Shown here one piece after another: positions 54,988-63,680 of a stretch of DNA of 64,000 bases; position 1 is the first letter of the stretch, and the number at the start of each line of letters is the position of its first letter. Both the position numbers and the translations under genes were made by a program. This DNA comes from Methanomicrobiales archaeon (lineage in GTDB: Archaea; Halobacteriota; Methanomicrobia; Methanomicrobiales; Methanospirillaceae), in contig JALHCK010000012.1 of NCBI GenBank assembly GCA_022841205.1, positions 31,106 to 95,105 of the forward strand. The letters run 5' to 3'. The notes beneath the pieces were generated by a model. It was not told the DNA's origin. It saw nothing but the letters and a program-made list of their open reading frames with translations, and ran no database searches.

Positions 54988-56007
54988 TTACCATCGTTTG
55001 GCGAAAAGCCCGGCGGCGACAAGCGAACCGAAAGCAAGGAAGACTGGAAGAGAAGCCCTGGTGGAAGGGATCGCGGTATCCGCCCCTCCGAGCGCCACAA
55101 GGCAGTAGTCACCCGGTTCACGCACCGGCGCGGTGATCGCCGTTGCGCCGTCTTTTGCATGGATCCTGCCCGGGAGGATCTCCCATGAGCTCCCTGTGGC
55201 ATGAGCGATGACGATGGTATCCCGGTCCGGGTCAACGGTGTCCGGGGCGGTGATGGTGAGCAGGGCACCGCTTCCAAAACCTGAAAGCGGAGAGACGATC
55301 CGGTACGACCCGGTAACCGCCCGCCACCCTGCGGGAATGCCTGATGGCTCCAGCAGCAGCAGGCGGGTGGACGGATCGCGAGGCCCTGTCAGGAGGGCTA
55401 CTCCATCCGGAGATGCCACTCCCGGGTCAAAGGTGCCGATGGTGAGCACCTCGTTGAGCGCTTCGGCACCATCAAGCAGGATAACGACTCGCACCTTCCC
55501 ATACGACATGCCGTCGACAGAAAACGAGATGGTCCCCTCCTTTGGTCCCTGCTTGGTCCCCATCAGCTGGATGGCGCTGCTGACCGGCAGACCGGGAGAA
55601 AGCGGGGTTGCGGCAATGCGGAGGTAGGCATAGGTCCCCGCCGAGATATTCCGCGGCTCTGCCCGGGAAAAGGTACCATCCGGAGGAGAGGCCTCCATGG
55701 TTGCCACCATATCCCCTTTTTTCACCTTGAATACAGCATGCCGGACGGGCGCGACGCGTGCCTCGATCGCTCCGTCCACCAGCGAAAACGGAAGCACGAA
55801 AGCGGTGAGCTGGAACGTCAGGCTTTCATCGGCAGGAAAGCTCCCCTCGGCAAGCAGCGTGAAATTGCTCCCGTCAGGCAGGTCTGAAAACCGGACAGAG
55901 ACCTGCTCCCCTGGTTCTACCGCAGTGGGAGAGAGCACGACCGAGAGGGCTCCAGCTGTCGCCGCACAGCAGAGGACGGACAGCAGGATACAGGTAAACC
56001 TTATCAT
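54988..56007 (-). CDS. Secreted surface protein with C-terminal anchor
   Basis: A 339-residue protein: signal peptide (1-20, CILLSVLCCAATAGA), a beta-rich extracellular part, and a C-terminal hydrophobic helix (SLPVFLAFGSLVAAGLFAK) plus a basic end. I do not recognise a family. A hairpin, TCTCAAC-TTGCT-GTTGAGA at 56009-56027, lies just before the start and could block the ribosome-binding site. Its divergent neighbour at 56131 is also secreted. Confidence 0.7.
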   Translation of the reverse strand: MIRFTCILLSVLCCAATAGALSVVLSPTAVEPGEQVSVRFSDLPDGSNFTLLAEGSFPADESLTFQLTAFVLPFSLVDGAIEARVAPVRHAVFKVKKGDMVATMEASPPDGTFSRAEPRNISAGTYAYLRIAATPLSPGLPVSSAIQLMGTKQGPKEGTISFSVDGMSYGKVRVVILLDGAEALNEVLTIGTFDPGVASPDGVALLTGPRDPSTRLLLLEPSGIPAGWRAVTGSYRIVSPLSGFGSGALLTITAPDTVDPDRDTIVIAHATGSSWEILPGRIHAKDGATAITAPVREPGDYCLVALGGADTAIPSTRASLPVFLAFGSLVAAGLFAKRW

Positions 56008-56008
56008 G

Positions 56009-56027
56009 TCTCAACTTGCTGTTGAGA
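56009..56027. promoter_or_regulatory. Seven-base-stem hairpin beside the 56007 start codon
   Basis: TCTCAAC, loop TTGCT, GTTGAGA. It lies directly before the minus-strand ATG at 56007, with a TATA-like TTTATACC about 30 bases upstream of that ATG. Confidence 0.35.
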
Positions 56028-56130
56028 GGGATTACGGTATAAACCTGTTCTCTCCAAACCGGGCAAGGACAACGTTTATCAACAGTCACTGCTATTCTCA
56101 TATTTAACCTTAAGGGGGTGTATAACCTTT

Positions 56131-56844
56131 ATGTGGAAGAATAAAAGTCGCACCGCCATGGCATTCCTGCTCTGCATGGGGCTGTGCATAGGTGCGGTAA
56201 GTGCACTTGACACCTGGTATTTCCAGCAGAAACAGAGCGTTCTCAGTTCATACAAGACTCCATTGGTAAAACCGGTTCCCGGGCCAGGCGGAGCGATCCC
56301 CGCAATGAAACCGGTTTTCATCGGGACGCTCCCCCGGATCATCCGTGAAGGAGACCTGATGACGCTGAATGTTATCGGGGACCTCAAGAAAGGCCAGAAG
56401 ATCGGTTTTGCTATCACCAATGGCCAGTTCATGGTTCCCGGGGATAGCTTTGTCTTCAATATCACCGGGATGCCCTTACCGGCAGCGGTCAAGGATATGA
56501 GCATTGCCGTGACCGCACAGCCGGTAAGCTTGCTCCAGGTCAGGAGGGTGAAGAATACAACGACCGACACCCTTGAGAGCAGCAGCCCCGATCCATACGG
56601 GAAAATTACCATACAGGCTTCAGGGATCGATGGAGGCGCTCAGGCCGGCGATTCGCTGTCTGTGACCGGCACGCCGACTGCGAACTGGATCGGCATGACC
56701 ATGAATATCGAGGCGGTACTCACCGAAGACCTCCAAAACCCTACATTCCTGTTCCGTCTCGCGGAATCCGAGCGGGGAAGCTTCACCCTGGTGGTTTCGG
56801 TCAACGGTTCTGAAAGGAGCCGGCAGACCGTCTTCGTGTTCTGA
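56131..56844 (+). CDS. Secreted protein of unknown function
   Basis: A 237-residue protein with a signal peptide (about 9-25, AFLLCMGLCIGAVSALD) and a beta-rich mature part (KPVFIGTLPRIIREGDLMTL and GKITIQASGIDGGAQAGDSL), perhaps two Ig-like domains. No anchor. A CATATTTAACC TATA-like box and GGGGGTG ribosome-binding site precede the ATG. Confidence 0.72.
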   Translation: MWKNKSRTAMAFLLCMGLCIGAVSALDTWYFQQKQSVLSSYKTPLVKPVPGPGGAIPAMKPVFIGTLPRIIREGDLMTLNVIGDLKKGQKIGFAITNGQFMVPGDSFVFNITGMPLPAAVKDMSIAVTAQPVSLLQVRRVKNTTTDTLESSSPDPYGKITIQASGIDGGAQAGDSLSVTGTPTANWIGMTMNIEAVLTEDLQNPTFLFRLAESERGSFTLVVSVNGSERSRQTVFVF

Positions 56845-56921
56845 TAGGATCACCGACCCTTTTTTAATATGGATATGGCTCGGCCATTTTCATTTTGCAG
56901 GCTTGATTATGAAATGGGAGT

Positions 56922-58178
56922 TCACCCGCCTACGGTATGGGAGAACTCGAAGAAACTGTAGCGGGGCACCCGTATGGGAGTTACTTCATACCCCTCATAC
57001 TCCAGTGCGGCAAGTATCCGTTCCTGGTGATCACGGTTCCGCACCTCCATCTCCAGCGCAACCCGGACCATGTGGAGGGGGAGATCGCCAGATCCGCGCT
57101 CCTGCTCAACCCGGACGATAACGCCGTTCTCCCGGGAAAGAAGGGAGAAGAGGGACGGAAGCGACTGCGGACCCTCCGGAAGCTCGATGATGCACTGCAG
57201 GAGCCGGCCGGCCTCAAAAAGGCCCTTCCGCAGGATCTTCTCAAGGAGGACGGAATCGACATTCCCTCCTCCCACCACCAGGACGATCTTCTCCCCGGCC
57301 TTGAAGGGCACCTTTCCTGAAAGGAGGGCAGCCAGGGGAGCTGCACCGGCACCTTCAGCGAGTACCTTCTTTCTCTCGAGCAATGCAAAGACGGCACTGA
57401 CGATGTCGTCATCATCTACCAGGACGATTTCCTCAACGAGATCGCGGATCACTGGAAAGGTGTGCATACCGGTACGGGTTACCCGGATCCCATCGGCAAC
57501 AGTCGGTTCAGATTCGACGGTGACGGGCTCGCCGGCCCTCAGTGCACTCACCGCTGACGGGCAGGCAGATGCCTGGACACCGATGATCCGGGTCCGGGGA
57601 TGGGTCTCCTTCACCGCTGTGGCGATGCCGGCGATCAGGCCGCCGCCCCCGATCGGGGCGATTATCATGTCGGGGTCCGGAAGATCTTCGAGGATCTCAA
57701 GGCCAACGGTCCCCTGCCCGGTGATAATCGCCTCATCGTCGTAGGGGTGTATGAAGGTCATCCCGCCCGGTCCCGCGAGGTCGATCGCGTGATCGATACT
57801 CTCCTGGAGCGTTGAACCTTTGAGGATGATGGATGCCCCGTATCCCGCAGTCGCCTCCTGCTTGCTTGGCGAGACCCAGGCCGGCATGACGATCACTGCA
57901 GGTATCCCGGCGATGCCTGCGGCAACCGCCACCCCCTGGGCATGGTTGCCTGCCGATGCAGCGATGACCCCGTTTATCCCGATCGATGATCGCTTGGAGA
58001 GGATCCTGTATGCTGCACCGCGGACCTTGAACGAACCGGCCTTCTGCAGGGTCTCAAGCTTCAGGTATACCTCTGCACCGGTCATCGCAGAGAAGGTGGG
58101 TGAATAGACGAGCGGCGTCCGGATTATTTTTCCTTTCAGGAGTGCTGCCGCCTCCGTTATCCCGGCATAGGTGACCAT
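56922..58178 (-). CDS. ilvA: Threonine dehydratase
   Basis: A 418-residue PLP enzyme that deaminates threonine to 2-oxobutyrate for isoleucine. The PLP lysine is K51 in KAGSFKVRGA, ASAGNHAQGVAVAAG binds the cofactor, and GGGGLIAGIA the phosphate. The C-terminal part (about 330-415) is an ACT-like regulatory domain. Length and motifs fit a biosynthetic or catabolic IlvA. It stands alone and is divergent from the propeller protein. Confidence 0.93.
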   Translation of the reverse strand: MVTYAGITEAAALLKGKIIRTPLVYSPTFSAMTGAEVYLKLETLQKAGSFKVRGAAYRILSKRSSIGINGVIAASAGNHAQGVAVAAGIAGIPAVIVMPAWVSPSKQEATAGYGASIILKGSTLQESIDHAIDLAGPGGMTFIHPYDDEAIITGQGTVGLEILEDLPDPDMIIAPIGGGGLIAGIATAVKETHPRTRIIGVQASACPSAVSALRAGEPVTVESEPTVADGIRVTRTGMHTFPVIRDLVEEIVLVDDDDIVSAVFALLERKKVLAEGAGAAPLAALLSGKVPFKAGEKIVLVVGGGNVDSVLLEKILRKGLFEAGRLLQCIIELPEGPQSLPSLFSLLSRENGVIVRVEQERGSGDLPLHMVRVALEMEVRNRDHQERILAALEYEGYEVTPIRVPRYSFFEFSHTVGG

Positions 58179-58340
58179 ATGATGCGTAGCTGTGCGCTTG
58201 TCCCTTTTATGGATTTCTGGCAGGACAGGCAGGATCTTCCCGGGAAAGAGGGAGACGGTCCCCGATCATCACGGGGGAACTGTTGCCGGCCTGAACTGTC
58301 TTTCCGGAGTCTCCGGGAAGTACCAGCCGGATCACCGATA

Positions 58341-58350
58341 ACCTTAATAT
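58341..58350 (+). promoter_or_regulatory. TATA box of the beta-propeller gene
   Basis: ACCTTAATAT lies 23-32 bases before the ATG at 58373, which suits a leaderless transcript and argues against the in-frame ATG at 58349. Confidence 0.5.
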
Positions 58351-58372
58351 GGTATTTTCCCGTATCTCTCTA

Positions 58373-59716
58373 ATGGCGTCCTTTGGGCCATACCGTTGCT
58401 TCTTTTTGATAATACTCTGCGGACTCATAACCGCCCATTCGTCCGGTGCGATGGTGGAGGCGTGGAATGTGTCCATTGCCGGGATCGCGGACCTGTCCAT
58501 TGCCGATGACGGTTCGCGAGTGATAGCCGGGACCGATACCGGGAAGGCGATGGTGTTTGACCAGGACGGGGCAAGGCTCTGGGAGGTCCGGGTGCCAGGG
58601 ACGGTGCTGGTCGGCTGCCTCCAAAACGGGAGTTCGTTTCTCGTGGCCTCCCGCGAGGGGGTGGAGAACAACAAGGGCTCGCTTCGCCTCTATGACGGCA
58701 CCGGGAACCAGGTCTGGTACCGGAGCATTGGCTGGCCGGTGGCTGTCGACTTCTGCGGGTCGACCGGGCGGATCCTCTCCGGCGATCGCGCCGGCACGCT
58801 GCAGGTAATCAACCGGAGCGGCGGAGAGGAAGCAGGTTTCAACGATTTCCCAAAGTCGTATCCCGTTGCCGCCCTCGCGCTTTCCGGTGACGGGAAGCAT
58901 TTTGCCTATTCGCTTGTCGAGCGAAATACCCAGGTCCGGTATATCACGATATCGGGCGGTTCAAAGAAGGTGTTCAGGAACCCGTTCGCCCACACCGGGG
59001 TCTACGCTGACAACGAGCCCGTGCATGCAATTGCCCTCTCCAGGGACGGTGCCCGCATCGCAACTGCCGGAGGGGAAGGGAGCAGTGGAAGCCTCCGCCT
59101 TTACGCCAGGAACGGGACCGAGCTTTGGTCAAAGAAGACGGGAACGATCACCGGTCTCACCCTCTCGCCCGACGGTTCGTGTGTTTGCATTGCAACCAGC
59201 AATGGCACCGTCTCCTGTTACACGCAGTCCGGAAACCTCTCCTGGGAGTATTCCTCTCCATCAGGCATCACCAGCATATCGTATCGGTCAAACCTGCTCG
59301 CCGCCGGGACACTTGACGGCGATCTTTTTCTCTTCAACGAGTCCGGGACTCTCCTCTGGTATTACCGCCTCGCCGGCTTCCCGGCCGGGACCGTATTGAG
59401 AGTGGAACTGTCAGAAAACGCGCTGGTTGTGCTTTCAAATGACAGAAGCATCCACTATTTCGTGAAGGAAGGTGTACCAGACTTCCTGGCGGAGCCGGCA
59501 TGGCCTCCTGAAAACAGCACGCTTCCGGTAAAAATGGAAGAACTGCCTGCCCTGCCCGATGAAGACGAGGCCCGGTGCACGCTGCTTTGTCTTCCCCTGC
59601 CCTGGGACTCTCCGCCTGGGACCACTATCCCTGTTGAATCGCTGTCCTTTCCCAGCTTCTCGCAAAACCGGACAACGGATATAAATGAGAGCACTGCCTT
59701 TTATTGTGAGGCATGA
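58373..59716 (+). CDS. Secreted beta-propeller (PQQ/WD40-like) protein
   Basis: A 447-residue protein: signal peptide (1-26), then about seven propeller blades of 45-60 residues with repeated IADDGSRVIAGTDTG, LSGDGKHFAYSL and LSPDGSCVCIAT, and a C-terminal Pro-rich tail. Such propellers bind partners at the cell surface. Its stop overlaps the ATG of manC (ATGA), so surface protein and sugar supply are co-translated. Confidence 0.8.
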   Translation: MASFGPYRCFFLIILCGLITAHSSGAMVEAWNVSIAGIADLSIADDGSRVIAGTDTGKAMVFDQDGARLWEVRVPGTVLVGCLQNGSSFLVASREGVENNKGSLRLYDGTGNQVWYRSIGWPVAVDFCGSTGRILSGDRAGTLQVINRSGGEEAGFNDFPKSYPVAALALSGDGKHFAYSLVERNTQVRYITISGGSKKVFRNPFAHTGVYADNEPVHAIALSRDGARIATAGGEGSSGSLRLYARNGTELWSKKTGTITGLTLSPDGSCVCIATSNGTVSCYTQSGNLSWEYSSPSGITSISYRSNLLAAGTLDGDLFLFNESGTLLWYYRLAGFPAGTVLRVELSENALVVLSNDRSIHYFVKEGVPDFLAEPAWPPENSTLPVKMEELPALPDEDEARCTLLCLPLPWDSPPGTTIPVESLSFPSFSQNRTTDINESTAFYCEA

Positions 59717-61080
59717 AGACTCTCATCCTTGCAGGGGGGAGCGGGACCAGGCTCTTTCCCCTGAGCCGGGGACGCTATCCCAAGCAGTTCCTCCCCCTTT
59801 TTGACTCACGATCCCTTTTCCAGGAAACCCTCCGCCGGGCGCTGATGCTCTCTTCCCCTGAAGAGATCGCCGTTGTCACCAACCGGGAGCAGGAATTCAT
59901 CGTAAGGGACCAGGCTGCGGCGATCGGATGCGACTGCCGCATCATCACCGAGCCCAAGGGGAGGAATACTCTGCCGGCGGTCTTTTTCGGCATGCGGGAG
60001 GTCGAGCGCGAGTGCGGCCCATGCCACGTCGCCATCCTCCCCTCAGACCACCTCGTCCACAGTGGTCCGGCCTATGCCGAGGCCTTTCGGAAAGCAGACA
60101 GCCTTGCCGAAGAGAACCTGGTACTCTTCGGGGTGAAAGGGACCGTCCCCCATACGGGATACGGGTACATCCGCCCAGGGAAGGCGACCGGAGAAGGGTA
60201 CCTGGTCGAGTCGTTTTCCGAGAAGCCCGACCGGGAGACAGCCCGAAGGTATCTTTCGGAGGGGTATCTCTGGAACAGCGGGATGTTTCTCTTCTCGACG
60301 CGGCTGTTCTTTGACGAGTGCCTGGTACATGCCCCGGCTGTCACCGAAGCTTTCCGCCTCCCGATCCCCGATGCGTATGAGATGACCCCGGCCGTTTCCG
60401 TTGATTACGGCCTGATGGAAAAGACCGGCAGGGCTGCCGTAGTCCCCCTTGAGACCGCCTGGAACGATCTCGGTTCGTTTGATTCCTTCTACGAGATTTT
60501 TGACAAGGATGGGAACGAGAACGCGGTCAGGGGAGAATATCTGGGCCTCGACTCCCACCGGAACCTGATCATGGGGGACCGCATGGTCATCACCGTTGGT
60601 ATCAAGGATACAGCGGTGATCGATACCGGGGATATCACGTTTATCGTCCCCCGTGACCGGACCGAGGAGGCGAAACGGGCAGTCGAGGTGCTGAAAGGGC
60701 GAAACGATCCGCGGGCAGACTTCCACATGACCGAATACCGGCCGTGGGGCTCATTCACCCGGCTCGAAGACGGGCCATCCTACAGGATCAAGCGGATCAC
60801 TGTCCCGCCGAAACGCCGGCTCTCGCTGCAGATGCACCACCACCGGAGCGAGCACTGGGTGGTCGTGCACGGCACAGCGTTGGTCAGTATCGATGGAGCT
60901 CTGCGCCTGCTCCGGAAAGGGGAGAGCACTTTCGTCCCCATCGGCTCGGTCCACCGCCTGGAAAACCCCGGGCTCGTCCCGCTCGACATCATCGAAGTCC
61001 AGATCGGGGAGTATATAGGAGAGGACGACATCGTCCGGTTTGACGATGATTATAAAAGAATTGCAGAACACCTGGAATGA
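59713..61080 (+). CDS. manC: Bifunctional mannose-1-phosphate guanylyltransferase / mannose-6-phosphate isomerase
   Basis: A 455-residue enzyme. The N-terminal nucleotidyltransferase part has ILAGGSGTRLFPLSRGRYPK and the acidic FSEKPDRE region; it makes GDP-mannose. The C-terminal cupin (about 340-455), with RPWGSFTRLEDG and LQMHHHRSEHWVVVHG, is the type II isomerase with its metal-binding histidines. It could supply mannose for the surface glycans made in the 36-52 kb locus. It overlaps the propeller gene by 4 bases. Confidence 0.92.
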   Translation: MKTLILAGGSGTRLFPLSRGRYPKQFLPLFDSRSLFQETLRRALMLSSPEEIAVVTNREQEFIVRDQAAAIGCDCRIITEPKGRNTLPAVFFGMREVERECGPCHVAILPSDHLVHSGPAYAEAFRKADSLAEENLVLFGVKGTVPHTGYGYIRPGKATGEGYLVESFSEKPDRETARRYLSEGYLWNSGMFLFSTRLFFDECLVHAPAVTEAFRLPIPDAYEMTPAVSVDYGLMEKTGRAAVVPLETAWNDLGSFDSFYEIFDKDGNENAVRGEYLGLDSHRNLIMGDRMVITVGIKDTAVIDTGDITFIVPRDRTEEAKRAVEVLKGRNDPRADFHMTEYRPWGSFTRLEDGPSYRIKRITVPPKRRLSLQMHHHRSEHWVVVHGTALVSIDGALRLLRKGESTFVPIGSVHRLENPGLVPLDIIEVQIGEYIGEDDIVRFDDDYKRIAEHLE

Positions 61081-61109
61081 ACAGGGAAACTCGGGCAGTG
61101 TTTAGCGTC

Positions 61110-61131
61110 CTGGAAATCCGTTCGTTTCCAG
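61110..61131 (+). terminator. Hairpin after manC
   Basis: CTGGAAA, loop TCCGTTCG, TTTCCAG: a seven-base perfect stem, followed by TCTTGTTTT, 30 bases after the manC stop. Confidence 0.6.
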
Positions 61132-61250
61132 TCTTGTTTTGAATTACGGGGATAGGTCCCCGGGCCGTAATAAGCATCAGCGCCCCCGGACACTTCTGGT
61201 TTTGCGATCATCTCCGAAGCTATATCTACCTGTCAGATCATGCTTGTACG

Positions 61251-62021
61251 ATGGGTATGACTGCAGGTAAGGGTATACTGCTGCTGCTGTCCCTGTTCGT
61301 GCTGTGCGGGACAGTCCAGGCGGTACAGGCTGGGGACACAACCTCCGGGGATCCGACAACGGCGAGCGAATGGTACGAGCTTGGCAATAAGTATGTGAAC
61401 GAAGGCCGATATGACGGGGCACTCCATGCCTATGACATGGCGATTGAACTCGAACCTGATTTTGCGAGGGCCTACTTTGCCAGGGGGCAGGTGCTTGCCA
61501 CCATCAACCGCCATTCCGATGCCATTTACGCCTACAGGGAGGCCATCGCTCTTGACCCGGAGCTTTCCCCTCTCATCAACATTTACCTGGCAACCTCGGC
61601 AAAGATAGTCTACCCGGACATCCCAAGCGGATCGCTGATCACCGGGTCCTGGGCTTCGGGGTGGAATTACCTGGCGATCGACAACCGACAGGGAACAACC
61701 GACCTGGTGGTGGCACTGGTCCCATCCGGATCGAAAGCGGCGTCTACGGCAGTCTACGTCAAAAAAGGATACTACCACTTCATGGAGGGCGTTGTACCAT
61801 CGGGAACCTACACTTTTTACATCTCGTTTGGCAACCTGTGGAACGCCCGGGAGAAACGGTTCGAGGATAACGCCGGTTATCTCAGGTGGGCACCACCCCA
61901 GTACTTCCCCGGGACGCTGGGATATGGCTATACGATGACTTTTATCGGACCGGTCTACCCCGAATCATGGTTCGTCTATAACCTGAACCCTATACCCGGA
62001 ACCGACTTTCCGAACCTGTGA
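61251..62021 (+). CDS. Secreted TPR protein
   Basis: A 256-residue protein: signal peptide (about 1-27, GILLLLSLFVLCGTVQA), two TPR motifs (40-110: ASEWYELGNKYVNEGRYDGA and ARAYFARGQVLATINRHSDA) and a beta-rich C-terminal half. The TPRs suggest a protein-binding role on the outside. A GCTATATCTACC TATA-like box lies about 25-30 bases upstream. An ATG two codons later is an alternative. Confidence 0.78.
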   Translation: MGMTAGKGILLLLSLFVLCGTVQAVQAGDTTSGDPTTASEWYELGNKYVNEGRYDGALHAYDMAIELEPDFARAYFARGQVLATINRHSDAIYAYREAIALDPELSPLINIYLATSAKIVYPDIPSGSLITGSWASGWNYLAIDNRQGTTDLVVALVPSGSKAASTAVYVKKGYYHFMEGVVPSGTYTFYISFGNLWNAREKRFEDNAGYLRWAPPQYFPGTLGYGYTMTFIGPVYPESWFVYNLNPIPGTDFPNL

Positions 62022-62026
62022 TCGGC

Positions 62027-62176
62027 ATGGACAGTGACGACGTCAAGATGATCGAGGACAAGCTCTACCTTATCGAGTCCAATCTCCGGGCATTGCGGGA
62101 GTACCTGGATGAGCGGATCGATGAGGTTGAAGGACTCGAAGACGAGATCATGGCCATCGTGAGAAAGCAGAAATAA
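62027..62176 (+). CDS. Small acidic coiled-coil protein
   Basis: A 49-residue ORF, MDSDDVKMIEDKLYLIESNL then ALREYLDERIDEVEGLEDE, with heptad-like Leu/Ile spacing, strongly acidic with a basic end. It starts 5 bases after the TPR gene's stop, so it may be a co-translated partner. No family recognised, but the composition is unlike noise. Confidence 0.55.
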   Translation: MDSDDVKMIEDKLYLIESNLRALREYLDERIDEVEGLEDEIMAIVRKQK

Positions 62177-62192
62177 TTCACCTTTTTACTAT

Positions 62193-62214
62193 GGAAATCG
62201 CATACGCGATTTCC
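62193..62214 (+). terminator. Hairpin after the small coiled-coil gene
   Basis: GGAAATCGC, loop ATAC, GCGATTTCC: a nine-base perfect stem 16 bases after the stop of 62027-62176. The CCTTTTTACT before it is T-rich. Confidence 0.6.
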
Positions 62215-62457
62215 TATGAAAGCACCGCCGGCATTTTCATGCGTCGGACCTGTTGTGAACTGCACGATTCTTGTTTTCATTTTGTATACTTGTGTCACGG
62301 AGAGGATCATGTGATTTTTCCAAAAAAGGGCAATGGGAAGACCGGCTCCTGCCGCGAGGGGAAATCTCCAGTTTAACCGGCACACGGGATCGCACATACA
62401 GGGAGAAGGCTACCCGCGCCTGCTCGTAGACATAAGATTATGCCTCTGTAATCTCTT

Positions 62458-63168
62458 ATGAAAAAAGAAAGAGGTAATGAAAACATGAACATACGAAAAA
62501 TTGGCGTCGTCCTGCTGGCATTGTTGCTGGCAGGAATGGCGATGGTACCGATGGTGAGTGCCCAATCTGTAGATACATCATCGGTTCAGAAATCCGATAA
62601 GTATATGGAATGGGCCTATACTATGGAAGGTAAAGAAGTCCCGGTAAGTCTGATACTCGAGAAACGGAACCCAGAATACTGGGCCAACCTGACAAAGGAG
62701 GATAAACGAGCATTTTCAAATATAAAAACCAAAATCCCAGATTACCATACGTTTGACAAGCCCTCGGACAAACAATCAGTATCAGCTACTGCTTCTGGAA
62801 GTCCTGAGGGAAGTGACAAGTCAGCAGGATCCTTATCGGCAATTATTTACACAGCTGATGCAACAGGATTTACGGGAGCCATTCCTTTCGGCATTAACTT
62901 CTGGGCAAGCACGACAACCAACTATCCCTGCCCGTATTCGCTGGTCATCGCTGACCTGATGCGGTGGGATGGCTCGAAGTGGGTCCGTGCCGATGAAGCA
63001 ACAGCAACCGGGTACTACACGACCTTCACTGAAGCATGGAAGAACAAATTCTTCCCTCAGTCAGGGTATTACCGGACCTACTCACAGCATTTTGGGAATT
63101 TCCCCCCGGGTGCGATTCCGCCAACCTGGACCCTTGCCTGGTGGTCAAACACCGTCTATTACTCATAA
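62458..63168 (+). CDS. Secreted protein of unknown function
   Basis: A 236-residue protein. The signal peptide follows a charged N-terminus (KIGVVLLALLLAGMAMVPMV, cleavage near VSAQ). The mature part begins with SVDTSSVQKSDKYMEWAYTM and ends in an aromatic-rich beta domain (FGINFWASTTTNYPCPYSLV, TWTLAWWSNTVYYS). No family recognised. An ATG nine codons downstream (MNIRKIG) is an alternative start. Confidence 0.72.
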   Translation: MKKERGNENMNIRKIGVVLLALLLAGMAMVPMVSAQSVDTSSVQKSDKYMEWAYTMEGKEVPVSLILEKRNPEYWANLTKEDKRAFSNIKTKIPDYHTFDKPSDKQSVSATASGSPEGSDKSAGSLSAIIYTADATGFTGAIPFGINFWASTTTNYPCPYSLVIADLMRWDGSKWVRADEATATGYYTTFTEAWKNKFFPQSGYYRTYSQHFGNFPPGAIPPTWTLAWWSNTVYYS

Positions 63169-63184
63169 TCCATATCCCATTTTT

Positions 63185-63571
63185 TTAATGCCGGAAAATG
63201 CTGGGATCCAGCCGGGCTGCCTTGTCAAAACAGGCTATTGCCTCTTGATCTTTTCCCATATTCCGCAGAGTGGTCCCTTTAGCATACCAGCAGACCGCGT
63301 TTCGCGGATCCAACTCCAGGCCCCTGTTGTAACTCTGGAGTGCAGTGTCGAACTGGCCAAAAGCGTTATTATAATACATCCCCCGAATACACCAAGCAGT
63401 TGCATTGAGTGGATCTGCGCTTACCATCTGATCGTAATAACTCTGGCTGGTATTGATCTCCTCAGCAAATTGAATATAGTTTTTTTCAACTATTGCGGAG
63501 TTTTGAGTTATACACCCGCAGATAAATAGAAAATTGGATAAAATAAGCATAAGAATAAAAATATATTTCAT
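63185..63571 (-). CDS. TPR-containing lipoprotein-like secreted protein
   Basis: A 128-residue protein with a signal sequence ending in FLFICGC, which looks like a lipobox cysteine at about 20, followed by two TPR motifs (NATAWCIRGMYYNNAFGQFD and NAVCWYAKGTTLRNMGKDQE). Convergent with the upstream secreted protein, 16 bases apart. AT-rich relative to the core. Confidence 0.75.
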   Translation of the reverse strand: MKYIFILMLILSNFLFICGCITQNSAIVEKNYIQFAEEINTSQSYYDQMVSADPLNATAWCIRGMYYNNAFGQFDTALQSYNRGLELDPRNAVCWYAKGTTLRNMGKDQEAIACFDKAARLDPSIFRH

Positions 63572-63680
63572 GTGAATTTTTCAGTCAGAATTCTATTAAA
63601 CATTTCGATTATTTATTCGGGTGCCCAATACTCGACCAAAATATATTCCAGAACTGGTCTGATATAACCGACATTCGGCA

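Noticed and set aside
63572..63680. Terminal inverted repeat of the IS element
   Set aside because: No clear repeat can be shown because the other end of the element is outside the window.
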